Below, piece by piece: positions 6,872 through 12,315 of a stretch of 12,315 nt of DNA (the stretch's first letter is position 1; each line of letters starts with the position of its first letter). Under the pieces are notes generated by a model. That model saw only the letters and a program-made list of their open reading frames with translations. It had not been told where the DNA came from and searched no databases. The position numbers and the translations under genes were made by a program. The stretch is from Streptomyces rubellomurinus (lineage in GTDB: Bacteria; Actinomycetota; Actinomycetes; Streptomycetales; Streptomycetaceae): the NCBI RefSeq assembly GCF_000961885.1, contig NZ_JZKH01000149.1:1-12315 (forward strand). Reading direction: 5' to 3'.

Positions 6872-7662
6872 ACGCCACCGCCTTCGCCATCAACCTGGCA
6901 GCCGCCCTCGCCGCGGCGCTGCTGGTGATGCTGACCGCCTTCGCCATCGGCGTCCGAACCGGCCGCCACCGAGGGGTTGACGTCGCCTGGGGGATCGCCT
7001 TCACCGCCGTCGCACTGACCGGCTACACGCTGTCGGCCGGGTACGGCGACCCGGGCCGCCGGCTGCTCGCCACCGCGCTGGTGACCGTATGGGGACTGCG
7101 CCTGTCCGCCCACATCTGGCGTCGCTCCACAGGCACCCCCGAAGACCCGCGCTACGAACGGATGCTCTCCCAAGCACCCGCCGGCCGGCGCACAGCCTAC
7201 GCGCTGCGCATGGTGTACCTGCCGCAGGCCGCCATCGTCTGGTTCGTCTCGCTGCCGGTTCAAGCCGCCCAGTACCTGACCCCGCCGCTCGACCCGCTCG
7301 CCTGGGCCGCACTCGCGCTGTGGACCGTCGGGCTGTTCTTCGAGGCGGTCGGCGACTGGCAACTGGCCCGCTTCAAGGCTGACCCGGCGAACCACGGGTC
7401 GGTGATGGACCGCGGCCTGTGGCGCTACACCCGCCACCCCAATTACTTCGGCGACGCCTGCGTCTGGTGGGGCCTGTTCCTGCTCGCCGCCGACACCCCG
7501 ACCGGCTGGGCCTTCATCCTCAGTCCCCTCCTGATGACCTACCTCCTGGCATTCGGAAGCGGAAAACCCCTGCTGGAGCGACAACTCACCTCCAGCAAAC
7601 CCGGTTGGGACGCCTATGTCTCCCGCACCAGCGGCTTCCTCCCACGGCCGCCACGACACTGA
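6868..7662 (+). CDS. DUF1295 / steroid 5-alpha-reductase-like membrane protein
   Basis: A 264-residue integral membrane protein matching the DUF1295 family (Rv0446c equivalent, about 256 aa). Hydrophobic segments are visible near 7-27, 38-57, 68-83, 120-135, 146-163, 197-209 and 214-230. The NADPH/cofactor-side signature GLWRYTRHPNYFGDACVWWG is at 183-202, and FKADPANHG (169-177) precedes it; these are shared with steroid 5-alpha reductase C-terminal and isoprenylcysteine methyltransferase folds. A reductase acting on a lipid double bond is a reasonable inference, not shown. GTG start overlaps the upstream TGA as GTGA. It closes the run of five overlapping genes. Confidence 0.88.
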   Translation: MNATAFAINLAAALAAALLVMLTAFAIGVRTGRHRGVDVAWGIAFTAVALTGYTLSAGYGDPGRRLLATALVTVWGLRLSAHIWRRSTGTPEDPRYERMLSQAPAGRRTAYALRMVYLPQAAIVWFVSLPVQAAQYLTPPLDPLAWAALALWTVGLFFEAVGDWQLARFKADPANHGSVMDRGLWRYTRHPNYFGDACVWWGLFLLAADTPTGWAFILSPLLMTYLLAFGSGKPLLERQLTSSKPGWDAYVSRTSGFLPRPPRH

Positions 7663-7700
7663 GCACCGGCCAGGCCGGCACTCCGAAGAACAAGCCACGA

Positions 7701-7728
7701 CCCGCAGCCCACAGCCCACAGCCCACAA
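7701..7728 (+). repeat. Four 7-bp tandem units before the hydrolase gene
   Basis: CCCGCAG, CCCACAG, CCCACAG, CCCACAA in direct succession, two units identical and the outer two with one mismatch each. The array runs into AAAGGA (7727-7732), the likely ribosome binding site of the next gene, so slippage here would change the spacing to the upstream gene rather than any reading frame. Confidence 0.6.
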
Positions 7729-7736
7729 AGGACCGT

Positions 7737-8453
7737 ATGCCGATGACGGCCCACCCATCGCGCAGCAGGCGCGCCCCCACCGGGAGTCCGCTCCAAATTC
7801 GCCGCCACCCGGCCAGCCCCAGAACGGCCGTACTGCTTCTCCACGGAGGCCGAGCGGACGGCCTCGCGCCGCCAACGTGGCTGAACCTGCCGGACCGTCG
7901 CCTGCGCCTCTTCGGAACTGCCCTGCTACGGCAGTTGGGGGATCAGGACACCTTGCTCGCCTGCGTGCGCTACCGCCACCGCGGCTGGAACGGGCACCAC
8001 GCCCACCCCGCACAGGACGCCCGGGACGCTCTCGTCGAACTGGCCGACCTCGTCCCCGCCATCCCGGTGATACTCGTCGGCCACTCGATGGGCGGCCGAG
8101 CGGCGCTCGCGGTGGCAGGGCATCCGGCGGTGCGCGGCGTCATCGCCCTCGCTCCCTGGTGCCCACCGGGCGAAGCAGTCGCCCACCTGCGCGGCAAGAC
8201 ACTGGCCTTCCTCCACGACGAGACGGACAGGGTCACCTCCGCGCACCAGACCTGGGACTTCGCCGACCGCGCTGCCGCCTCAGGAGCCCACATCCACACC
8301 GTCCCCATGCGGCACGGCGGCCACACCATGCTCCACGGCGCTCGCCGATGGCACCGCCTGACCGCTGACTTCGCCACCGCCATCCTCGACCCTGATTGGC
8401 GTGCGCCCTGGTCAACGCTGGCACAGCTGTCACTGAGAACCGGCGGGGCCTGA
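7737..8453 (+). CDS. Alpha/beta hydrolase
   Basis: A 238-residue serine hydrolase of the small alpha/beta (dienelactone-hydrolase/TEX30-like) type. LLLHGG (33-38) gives the oxyanion turn; the nucleophile elbow GHSMGG is at 115-120 with Ser117; the acid is probably Asp164 (FLHDETDRVTS) and the base His196 (RHGGHTM). No signal peptide. ATG at 7737 has AAAGGA four bases upstream; the ATG at 7743 is an alternative. It lies 74 bases after the DUF1295 gene on the same strand and could be read from the same transcript. A lipase, thioesterase or esterase role on lipids would fit the context; substrate unknown. Confidence 0.82.
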   Translation: MPMTAHPSRSRRAPTGSPLQIRRHPASPRTAVLLLHGGRADGLAPPTWLNLPDRRLRLFGTALLRQLGDQDTLLACVRYRHRGWNGHHAHPAQDARDALVELADLVPAIPVILVGHSMGGRAALAVAGHPAVRGVIALAPWCPPGEAVAHLRGKTLAFLHDETDRVTSAHQTWDFADRAAASGAHIHTVPMRHGGHTMLHGARRWHRLTADFATAILDPDWRAPWSTLAQLSLRTGGA

Positions 8454-8574
8454 GGGCATCCGAGACTCAGCTCTCCGATCTGTGCGTCACACCGGGTTCC
8501 CATCGCGGAGAGCCTGGCACTACCATCCGGTAACATCTCCCGGCTCGCGGGACACTCCCAAGAAACGAGCAACG

Positions 8575-8952
8575 ATGACGGCATCGCAGAGGTCCGCAAC
8601 GCTCCTGAGCGGCCTGCTCATCGGGGCCGGTGCGGCGCACTTCGCAGCGCCCCGCCAGTTCGACGCCATCGTGCCGCGCTCACTTCCCGGCAGCCGCAGG
8701 ACCTGGACCTACGCCAGCGGGTTCGCCGAACTCGCGGTCGGAGCGGCGGTGGCGGTGCCGCGCACGAGGGCATTGGGTGCGCTGGCCGCAGTGGGGTTGT
8801 TCACCGCCGTCTTCCCGGCCAACGTCAAGATGGCCTACGACTGGCGCCACCGATCAACGCGGCTGCGTGCAATCGCCGTGGCCCGGCTCCCGCTCCAGGC
8901 CCCGCTGATCCTGTGGGCGCTTAAGGTTAGTCGAGACGCGCGTAGGCGATGA
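8575..8952 (+). CDS. DoxX-like small membrane protein
   Basis: A 125-residue membrane protein with four probable helices at about 8-23, 44-62, 66-83 and 103-117. Family blocks are GAAHFAAPRQFDAIVPRSLP (19-38), YASGFAELAVGA (46-57) and FPANVKMAYDW (80-90), typical of DoxX/MauE-like proteins in Streptomyces. These often sit near oxidative-stress genes, but no activity can be read from the sequence. ATG at 8575 is chosen because the family starts here; the upstream purines (AAGAAACGAG) are a weak ribosome binding site. The 121-base gap before it holds no convincing promoter. Its 3' end overlaps the edge of the minus-strand PAS remnant. Confidence 0.75.
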   Translation: MTASQRSATLLSGLLIGAGAAHFAAPRQFDAIVPRSLPGSRRTWTYASGFAELAVGAAVAVPRTRALGALAAVGLFTAVFPANVKMAYDWRHRSTRLRAIAVARLPLQAPLILWALKVSRDARRR

Positions 8953-9347
8953 CCGCCAAGCGGCGGCGCGCCTGATCGGCCTGGCGGTCGGCGCGCTGCT
9001 GCTCGGTGACGTCCACCGCCGACAACACGACCCCGGGCACCCCCCGCCGGATTCCTCCGTGCGGTAGTAGAAGACCAGCCACGCGTGCTCGGCCTGCGGG
9101 CAGCCCGGGTGTGGCTAGTGGCGAAGGGGTCGAGCAGCGGTGCTCCGTCCGCCAGGACCTGGCGCATCGCGTCCTCGATGGCGTCGGTGTCCTGGGACGG
9201 CAGCATCGCACGCACGGCCAAGCCCAGGTGCTCGGCGGCGAGCAGGCCATTGATGTGCTTCAGCGCCAGGTTGACCAGAAAGGAGCGCAGCCGGGTGTCC
9301 AGCACGCTCGTGCCGTACTTAATGCTGCCCAGCACCGCCGGTCCCAG
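8927..9347 (-). pseudogene. PAS-domain fragment (SpoIIE-type phosphatase) with two frameshifts
   Basis: Three successive minus-strand frames together give one PAS-like sequence: VLGSIKYGTSVLDTRLR, LVNLALKHINGLLAAEHLG and VLADGAPLLDPFATSHT in the first, CPQAEHAWLVFYYRTEES in the second, GVPGVVLSAVDVTEQQRADR in the third, ending LAVIAYARLD and a TAA at 8927-8929. The first shift falls at the CCCGGG at 9104-9109, the second at the six-C run 9040-9045; adding one base at each restores the frame. Sensor and phosphatase (PP2C) parts are absent, and no start codon with ribosome binding site is visible, so it is truncated at both ends. Streptomyces SpoIIE-family phosphatases carry PAS domains ending in DVTEQ like this one; the parent family is inferred. 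Confidence 0.65.
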
Positions 9348-9905
9348 GAAGTGCGATGGTGCCCGGATTTTCAAGGTCAATCAACTCGACTGGCGTTTCG
9401 AGCCGGTAGGTGTCGCTCTTGGGCGGAAACTGGGTGACCTGCGCGACGAGGACCATCGGTTCCTTGGCGGTCAGGATGGGCGGTGCTCCCCCTGCAGTCT
9501 TCTCGAAGCTGGCGGTGAATGAGAGGACATCGCGCTGCTCGAATTCGGGGGGAAGCTCTGGCTCATGCGCAGGCGGCTCTTGGGGTCCACGTCGACGTCG
9601 TTCTGCTCCAGGGTGACGGTCATGCCGTCCGCCTGGGCGGACATCCTGAATCCGATGACGCGCAGCTTCACGCTGCTGATCGGATCGTTGGGGTCGACGT
9701 CGACGCGTTCCTTGATCCGGCCGCTGAAGGCGAGGGCGAGAGTGTTGCCCTCGTATTCGAGCTTGGCGTCGATGGCGAACATGGAACAGGGGATCTCCAT
9801 GCCGATGGGCGGCAGCAGGGGAATTGGTCTGGATCCTTGGTCGTCGTTTCCGCCCACGATCGCCGATCTGAGCCTGAAGGTTCGGTAGGCAGTCGGGATC
9901 CTCAC
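9319..9905 (-). pseudogene. Hypothetical beta-rich protein, one frameshift
   Basis: Read from about 9905 downwards, one frame gives IGMEIPCSMFAIDAKLEYEG, LALAFSGRIKERVDVDPNDP, then MTVTLEQNDVDVDPKSRLRM and SQSFPP. At the six-G run 9547-9552 (C run in the gene) coherent sequence moves to the next frame: EFEQRDVLSFTASFEKTAGG, ILTAKEPMVLVAQVTQFPPK, SDTYRLETPVELIDLENPGT, ending at a TAA (9319-9321). Adding one base gives about 195 residues. Alternation of short hydrophobic and polar stretches suggests a beta-sandwich; no signal peptide or known catalytic motif. I recognise it only as similar to Streptomyces hypothetical proteins. The start is uncertain: GTG at 9905 lacks a good ribosome binding site, GTG at 10034 has GGAG too close. 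The last residues (ALPGTGGAGQH) may already be foreign sequence beyond a joint. Confidence 0.6.
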
Positions 9906-10362
9906 TCCATCAGGTGTCTTCTTTCCCGACCGCGTTTGAGAATGCAGCTTCCGACGGCTGACCAGGTTCTGGTATTCGCTGCGCCAGGGAGTGGTGATGG
10001 CGCCCTGCGCAGATGCGTTCCCAGCTGTATCCACGATCTCCGCCGCCTGCGGCGAAGGTGGCGGACCAGTAGGGCCGAATCAATCCAGGGGCCGGCCTGG
10101 CATCAATCCTGAGCGCCCAATCCGGGAGGAATAACCCCGTGTCTTGGTAGCGGCGCCACCGGCCTGACCGATCCGAGTGCTGCTGCTCACACGTCCAGCT
10201 CTTCGACGCCGGACACCTCTCAGCGGCGATAAGGGGCGTGCGGAGATCACCATCCGCACAGGTGACGGCGCCGCCGCAGGCGGACGCGCCGCTGCGGCAC
10301 CGGCCCCGGGGACGGTAGCGTCCCCAGTGACCAGGTCTTCCGAACCTCCGAGGAGCACCACC
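9906..10362. other. Long non-coding or degraded stretch before murF
   Basis: 457 bases between the minus-strand hypothetical gene and plus-strand murF. Open frames exist on both strands, but none has a good start site together with recognisable protein sequence. On the minus strand a tract around 10050-10190 reads RYQDTGLFLPDWALRIDA and RPYWSATFAAGG, which looks protein-like but which I cannot assign. Three CAATCC words (10081, 10104, 10118) lack a partner CGAA at the right spacing. The inverted repeat at 10308-10325 is the only clear structural element. Confidence 0.5.
10308..10325 (+). promoter_or_regulatory. Perfect 7-bp inverted repeat upstream of murF
   Basis: GGGGACG (10308-10314) and CGTCCCC (10319-10325) separated by GTAG, centred about 46 bases before the murF GTG. 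It could be an operator or a leader hairpin. The ribosome binding site AGGAG (10351-10355) is 26 bases further on and not covered by it. Confidence 0.45.
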
Positions 10363-11759
10363 GTGATTCCCATGACCGTCGCTCAGATCGCCGGTGTCGT
10401 CGGCGGCACTCTGCACGATGTGGTTGACACGGATGTGCAGGTCACGGCTGGGATGGACTACGACTCGCGCGATGTGCGGCCGGGCGGGATCTTCCTGGCG
10501 CTGGCCGGCGAGCGCGCCGACGGGCACAACTTTGCCGCCGATGCTGTGCAGGGCGGAAGCGCGCTGGTTCTCGCGGCCAGGCCAGTGGGTGTCCCCGCAG
10601 TTGTCGTCGACGACGTCCTGGCCGCGGCCGGCACCCTCGCCTCGCAGCTGGCCGCCCGCCTGGCGGCGCGGTTCATCGGGATCACCGGCAGTAGCGGCAA
10701 GACCAGCACCAAGGACCTGACCGCCCACGTGCTCACCGCCGCCGGGCCCACCATCGCCACGATCGGCAGCCACAACTCCGAGATCGGCACCCCGGAGACC
10801 GTCTCCCGCGCGGACGAGACGACGCGGTTCCTCGTGCTGGAGATGGGTGCCCGCGGTATCGGTCACCTGCGGCAGCTGACCGCCATGGTCCCGCTCGACA
10901 TCGCCGCCGTACTCAACGTCGGCACCGCCCACCTGGGCGAGTTCGGCAGCCGGGACGCCATCGCCCGGGCCAAGGGCGAGCTGGTGGAGGACCTGCGGCC
11001 CGAAGGTCTCGCTGTCCTCAATGCCGACGATGCGGCCGTGCGCGCGATGGCCTCGCGCACCCGGGCACGCGTCGTGCTGACCGGCCGTGACCTGCAGGCG
11101 CACATCCGGGCCGAGCACGTCGAACTCGACGACAGGGGCCGCGCCCGCTTCAAGCTGGTCACCCCCGAAGGCCGCGCCGACGTCGCGCTGCGCCTGGTCG
11201 GCGAGCACCACGTGGCCAACGCGCTGACCGCCGCCGCCATCGGCCGCGAAGCCGGCCTGGACGTAGACCTGCTCGCCGACCGGCTCTCCACCGCCCGCCC
11301 CGCGTCCCGGTGGCGGATGGAGGTGACCGAGCGCCCGACGGCGTGACCGTCGTCAACGACGCCTACAACGCCAACCCCGACTCCATGCGCGCCGCCCTCA
11401 CGGCCCTGGCCGCCATGTCCCACGGCCGACGGGCCATCGCCGTGCTGGGCGAGATGCGCGAGCTGGGAGCCGACAGCGAACGCGAGCACGCCCGGCTCGG
11501 CGAGCTGGTCGCCGAGCTCGGCATCCCGCACCTGATCACCGTCGGCCGCACGGAAGCCCGGTGCATCGAGCAGGCAGCCCGGCACGGCGGCGTCGACGCC
11601 GTCCACGTCGCGGACCAGGACGCCGCCTTCACCGAGCTGCAGCAGCGGCTGCGGCCCGGCGACGCGGTGCTGGTGAAAGCCTCCCGCGACGCCAACCTGC
11701 AGACCCTCGCGGAGCAGGTCGCCCGGGCCGGCGCCGATCCGCGCGATCACGTAGCGTGA
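10363..11759 (+). pseudogene. murF: MurF (UDP-MurNAc-tripeptide:D-Ala-D-Ala ligase), split by a frameshift
   Basis: MurF adds the D-Ala-D-Ala dipeptide (or a D-Ala-D-X variant) to the cytoplasmic muramyl peptide precursor. The first part (GTG 10363, GAGGAG upstream, stop TGA 11344-11346) has DSRDVRPGG substrate site (34-42), the ATP P-loop GITGSSGKTSTK (106-117), LEMGARGIGHL (159-169) and VLNVGTAHLGEFG (183-195). The remainder, in another frame to 11759, begins with the MurF C-domain hallmark VVNDAYNANPDSMRAAL and includes AVLGEMRELG. One extra C in the CCC at 11334-11336 restores GAG CGC CCC GAC and a protein of about 465 residues, normal for MurF. The usual SFNNEIG-type loop reads SHNSEIG (136-142), unlike housekeeping MurF. 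It stands alone, away from other cell-wall genes, so I take it as a second murF. Either a recent pseudogene or a sequencing error. Confidence 0.85.
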
Positions 11760-11782
11760 CCAGATCGGGTCGGCGAGCGCGG

Positions 11783-11803
11783 CGACCGAACGGTCGTACG
11801 ACC
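11783..11803. promoter_or_regulatory. Two overlapping palindromes after murF
   Basis: CGACCG-AA-CGGTCG (11783-11796) overlaps the perfect 12-base palindrome GGTCGTACGACC (11792-11803). Overlapping dyads of this size resemble operators of dimeric repressors such as the TetR family, but no promoter or regulator gene is visible beside them. They could also contribute to transcription termination between the converging murF and ccr-meaA genes. Confidence 0.4.
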
Positions 11804-11813
11804 CGGAGGAAAA

Positions 11814-11830
11814 CCGGGCACCGCGCCCGG
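11814..11830. terminator. GC hairpin between converging genes
   Basis: CCGGGC (11814-11819) pairs with GCCCGG (11825-11830) around a 5-base loop. It lies 55 bases after the murF stop and in the opposite direction after the meaA remnant, so a two-way terminator is possible. No T tract. Confidence 0.4.
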
Positions 11831-11951
11831 GACGGGAGTGCAAGCCGAAGTAACCACCGGGTCCGGCTCGTCGAAGGCGGCCGGGGAGAGGTGCCCCGCG
11901 TAGGTCCGCGTCAGCCAGGGCCGGTCCCGATGGACGTTCATGCCGGAAGCC

Positions 11952-12315
11952 TCACTCGCCCCGAAAGCGGTTGATGGCACCGATGTGCTGGGCGCGCAGC
12001 TCGTGGTCGGTCACGCCCAGGCCCTCCTCGGGGGCCAGGCAGAGCACGCCGACCTTGCCCTGGTGCTTGTTGTGGTGCACGTCCAGGGCGGCCTGGCCGG
12101 TCTCTTCCAGGGAGTAGACCTTGGACACGGTGGGGTGGATCTTGCCCTTGGCCACCAGGCGGTTGGCCTCGAAGGCCTCGCGGTAGTTGGCGAAGTGCGA
12201 GCCGACGATGCGCTTCAGCGACATCCACAGGTAGCGGTTGTCGTACTGGTGCATGTAGCCGGAGGTGGAGGCGCAGGTGACGATGGTGCCGCCCTTGCGG
12301 GTGACGTACACCGAG
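11952..12315 (-). CDS. ccr: Crotonyl-CoA carboxylase/reductase, C-terminal part
   Basis: This enzyme reductively carboxylates crotonyl-CoA to ethylmalonyl-CoA with NADPH and CO2; in Streptomyces it feeds the ethylmalonyl-CoA pathway and polyketide extender units. The window contains the last 120 or so residues of an approximately 450-residue protein; the 5' end lies beyond 12315. Family blocks seen: VTRKGGTIVTCASTSGY, MHQYDNRYLWMSLKRIVGSH, FANYREAFEANRLV, GKIHPTVSKVY, HQGKVGVLCLAPEEGLGV and the terminal HIGAINRFRGE. It belongs to the zinc-less MDR superfamily; this part covers the end of the nucleotide domain and the C-terminal catalytic-domain segment. No frameshift in the visible part. It is followed by the broken meaA. 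Confidence 0.93.
   Translation of the reverse strand, partial: SVYVTRKGGTIVTCASTSGYMHQYDNRYLWMSLKRIVGSHFANYREAFEANRLVAKGKIHPTVSKVYSLEETGQAALDVHHNKHQGKVGVLCLAPEEGLGVTDHELRAQHIGAINRFRGE

Larger units (their letters stand above)
11747..11941 (-). pseudogene. meaA: 5' remnant of ethylmalonyl-CoA mutase gene meaA
   Basis: Eleven bases beyond the ccr stop, an ATG at 11941 starts a frame whose first 17 residues, ending DRPWLTRTYAGH, match the N-terminus of MeaA-type B12-dependent acyl-CoA mutases (DRPWLMRTYAGHSTAEA in Streptomyces, from memory). From 11890 downwards the match stops and the frame runs through unrelated sequence to a stop at 11747, overlapping the murF end. A short LS.AAFDEPDP following the break weakly recalls the later LSVAFDLP segment, so an internal deletion rather than a clean cut is possible. 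Full MeaA is over 650 residues, so this copy is non-functional. ccr-meaA gene order is common in Streptomyces and supports the call. Confidence 0.7.

Noticed and set aside
8523..8551. CCATCC at 8523-8528 as a SigK promoter for the DoxX-like gene
   Set aside because: The -35 word matches, but 16-17 bases downstream the sequence is CGCGG rather than CGAA, so the -10 part is missing.
9006..9616. Plus-strand open frames across the pseudogene region
   Set aside because: The minus strand gives recognisable PAS and coherent beta-rich sequence here, while the plus frames give none.
10081..10145. Three CAATCC words upstream of murF as SigK promoters
   Set aside because: None has CGAA at 16-17 bases; clustering appears to be chance.
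10124..10151. GGGAGGA followed by GTG as a second leader ORF before murF
   Set aside because: The frame stops after three codons and the spacing is long.
1..12315. CRISPR array, tRNA, rRNA, insertion sequence or phage attachment site
   Set aside because: No regularly spaced repeats, no clover-leaf or rRNA-like stretches, no transposase or integrase motifs and no terminal inverted repeats with target duplications were seen.

Overview
The window is high-GC actinobacterial DNA, most likely Streptomyces or a close relative. Supporting signs are heavy G/C bias at third codon positions, many GTG starts, overlapping ATGA/GTGA gene junctions, and the protein families present: a SigK/RskA pair, a SpoIIE-type PAS fragment, crotonyl-CoA carboxylase/reductase and an ethylmalonyl-CoA mutase remnant.

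Left part (1-8952). The window opens with an N-terminally truncated fasciclin (FAS1) gene, followed by a strong nested hairpin. Next comes a SigK-type ECF sigma factor, its anti-sigma factor RskA, and a tightly packed lipid-modification operon: FAD amine-oxidase-like protein, DUF1365, two different cyclopropane-fatty-acid-synthase-like methyltransferases, and a DUF1295 membrane protein. An alpha/beta hydrolase and a DoxX-like membrane protein follow. This is the same gene set as the M. tuberculosis sigK locus (Rv0444c-Rv0449c), with one extra methyltransferase. Two near-identical promoter-like elements, CAATCC-N16-CGAA, lie in front of the sigma operon and in front of the lipid operon. They match the known SigK promoter type and suggest autoregulation plus direct control of the lipid genes. 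Between the first promoter and sigK lies a 29-codon ORF with 6 cysteines and a strong ribosome binding site. Its stop codon overlaps the sigK GTG start, so it looks like a translationally coupled, cysteine-rich leader peptide for a redox-type sigma factor. This is the most interesting feature of the window.

Right part (8927-12315). This is a scarred region. On the minus strand lie a PAS-domain fragment with two frameshifts and a hypothetical protein with one frameshift. On the plus strand a stand-alone murF is split by a single-base frameshift. All four frameshifts are explained by loss of one base in a C/G run, whereas the roughly 8 kb to the left contains none. At the right edge, on the minus strand, is the C-terminus of crotonyl-CoA carboxylase/reductase. 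Eleven bases beyond its stop is the start of meaA, which keeps only about 17 recognisable codons, so a recombination or deletion junction lies near 11890.

How it fits together: SigK, held by membrane-bound RskA, probably switches on a pathway that methylates and oxidises unsaturated acyl chains of membrane lipids, plus a secreted fasciclin protein in ancestral form. The right part is a separate, eroding block joined to a primary-metabolism (ethylmalonyl-CoA pathway) locus. Function assignments come from motif recognition by eye; no database search was run.
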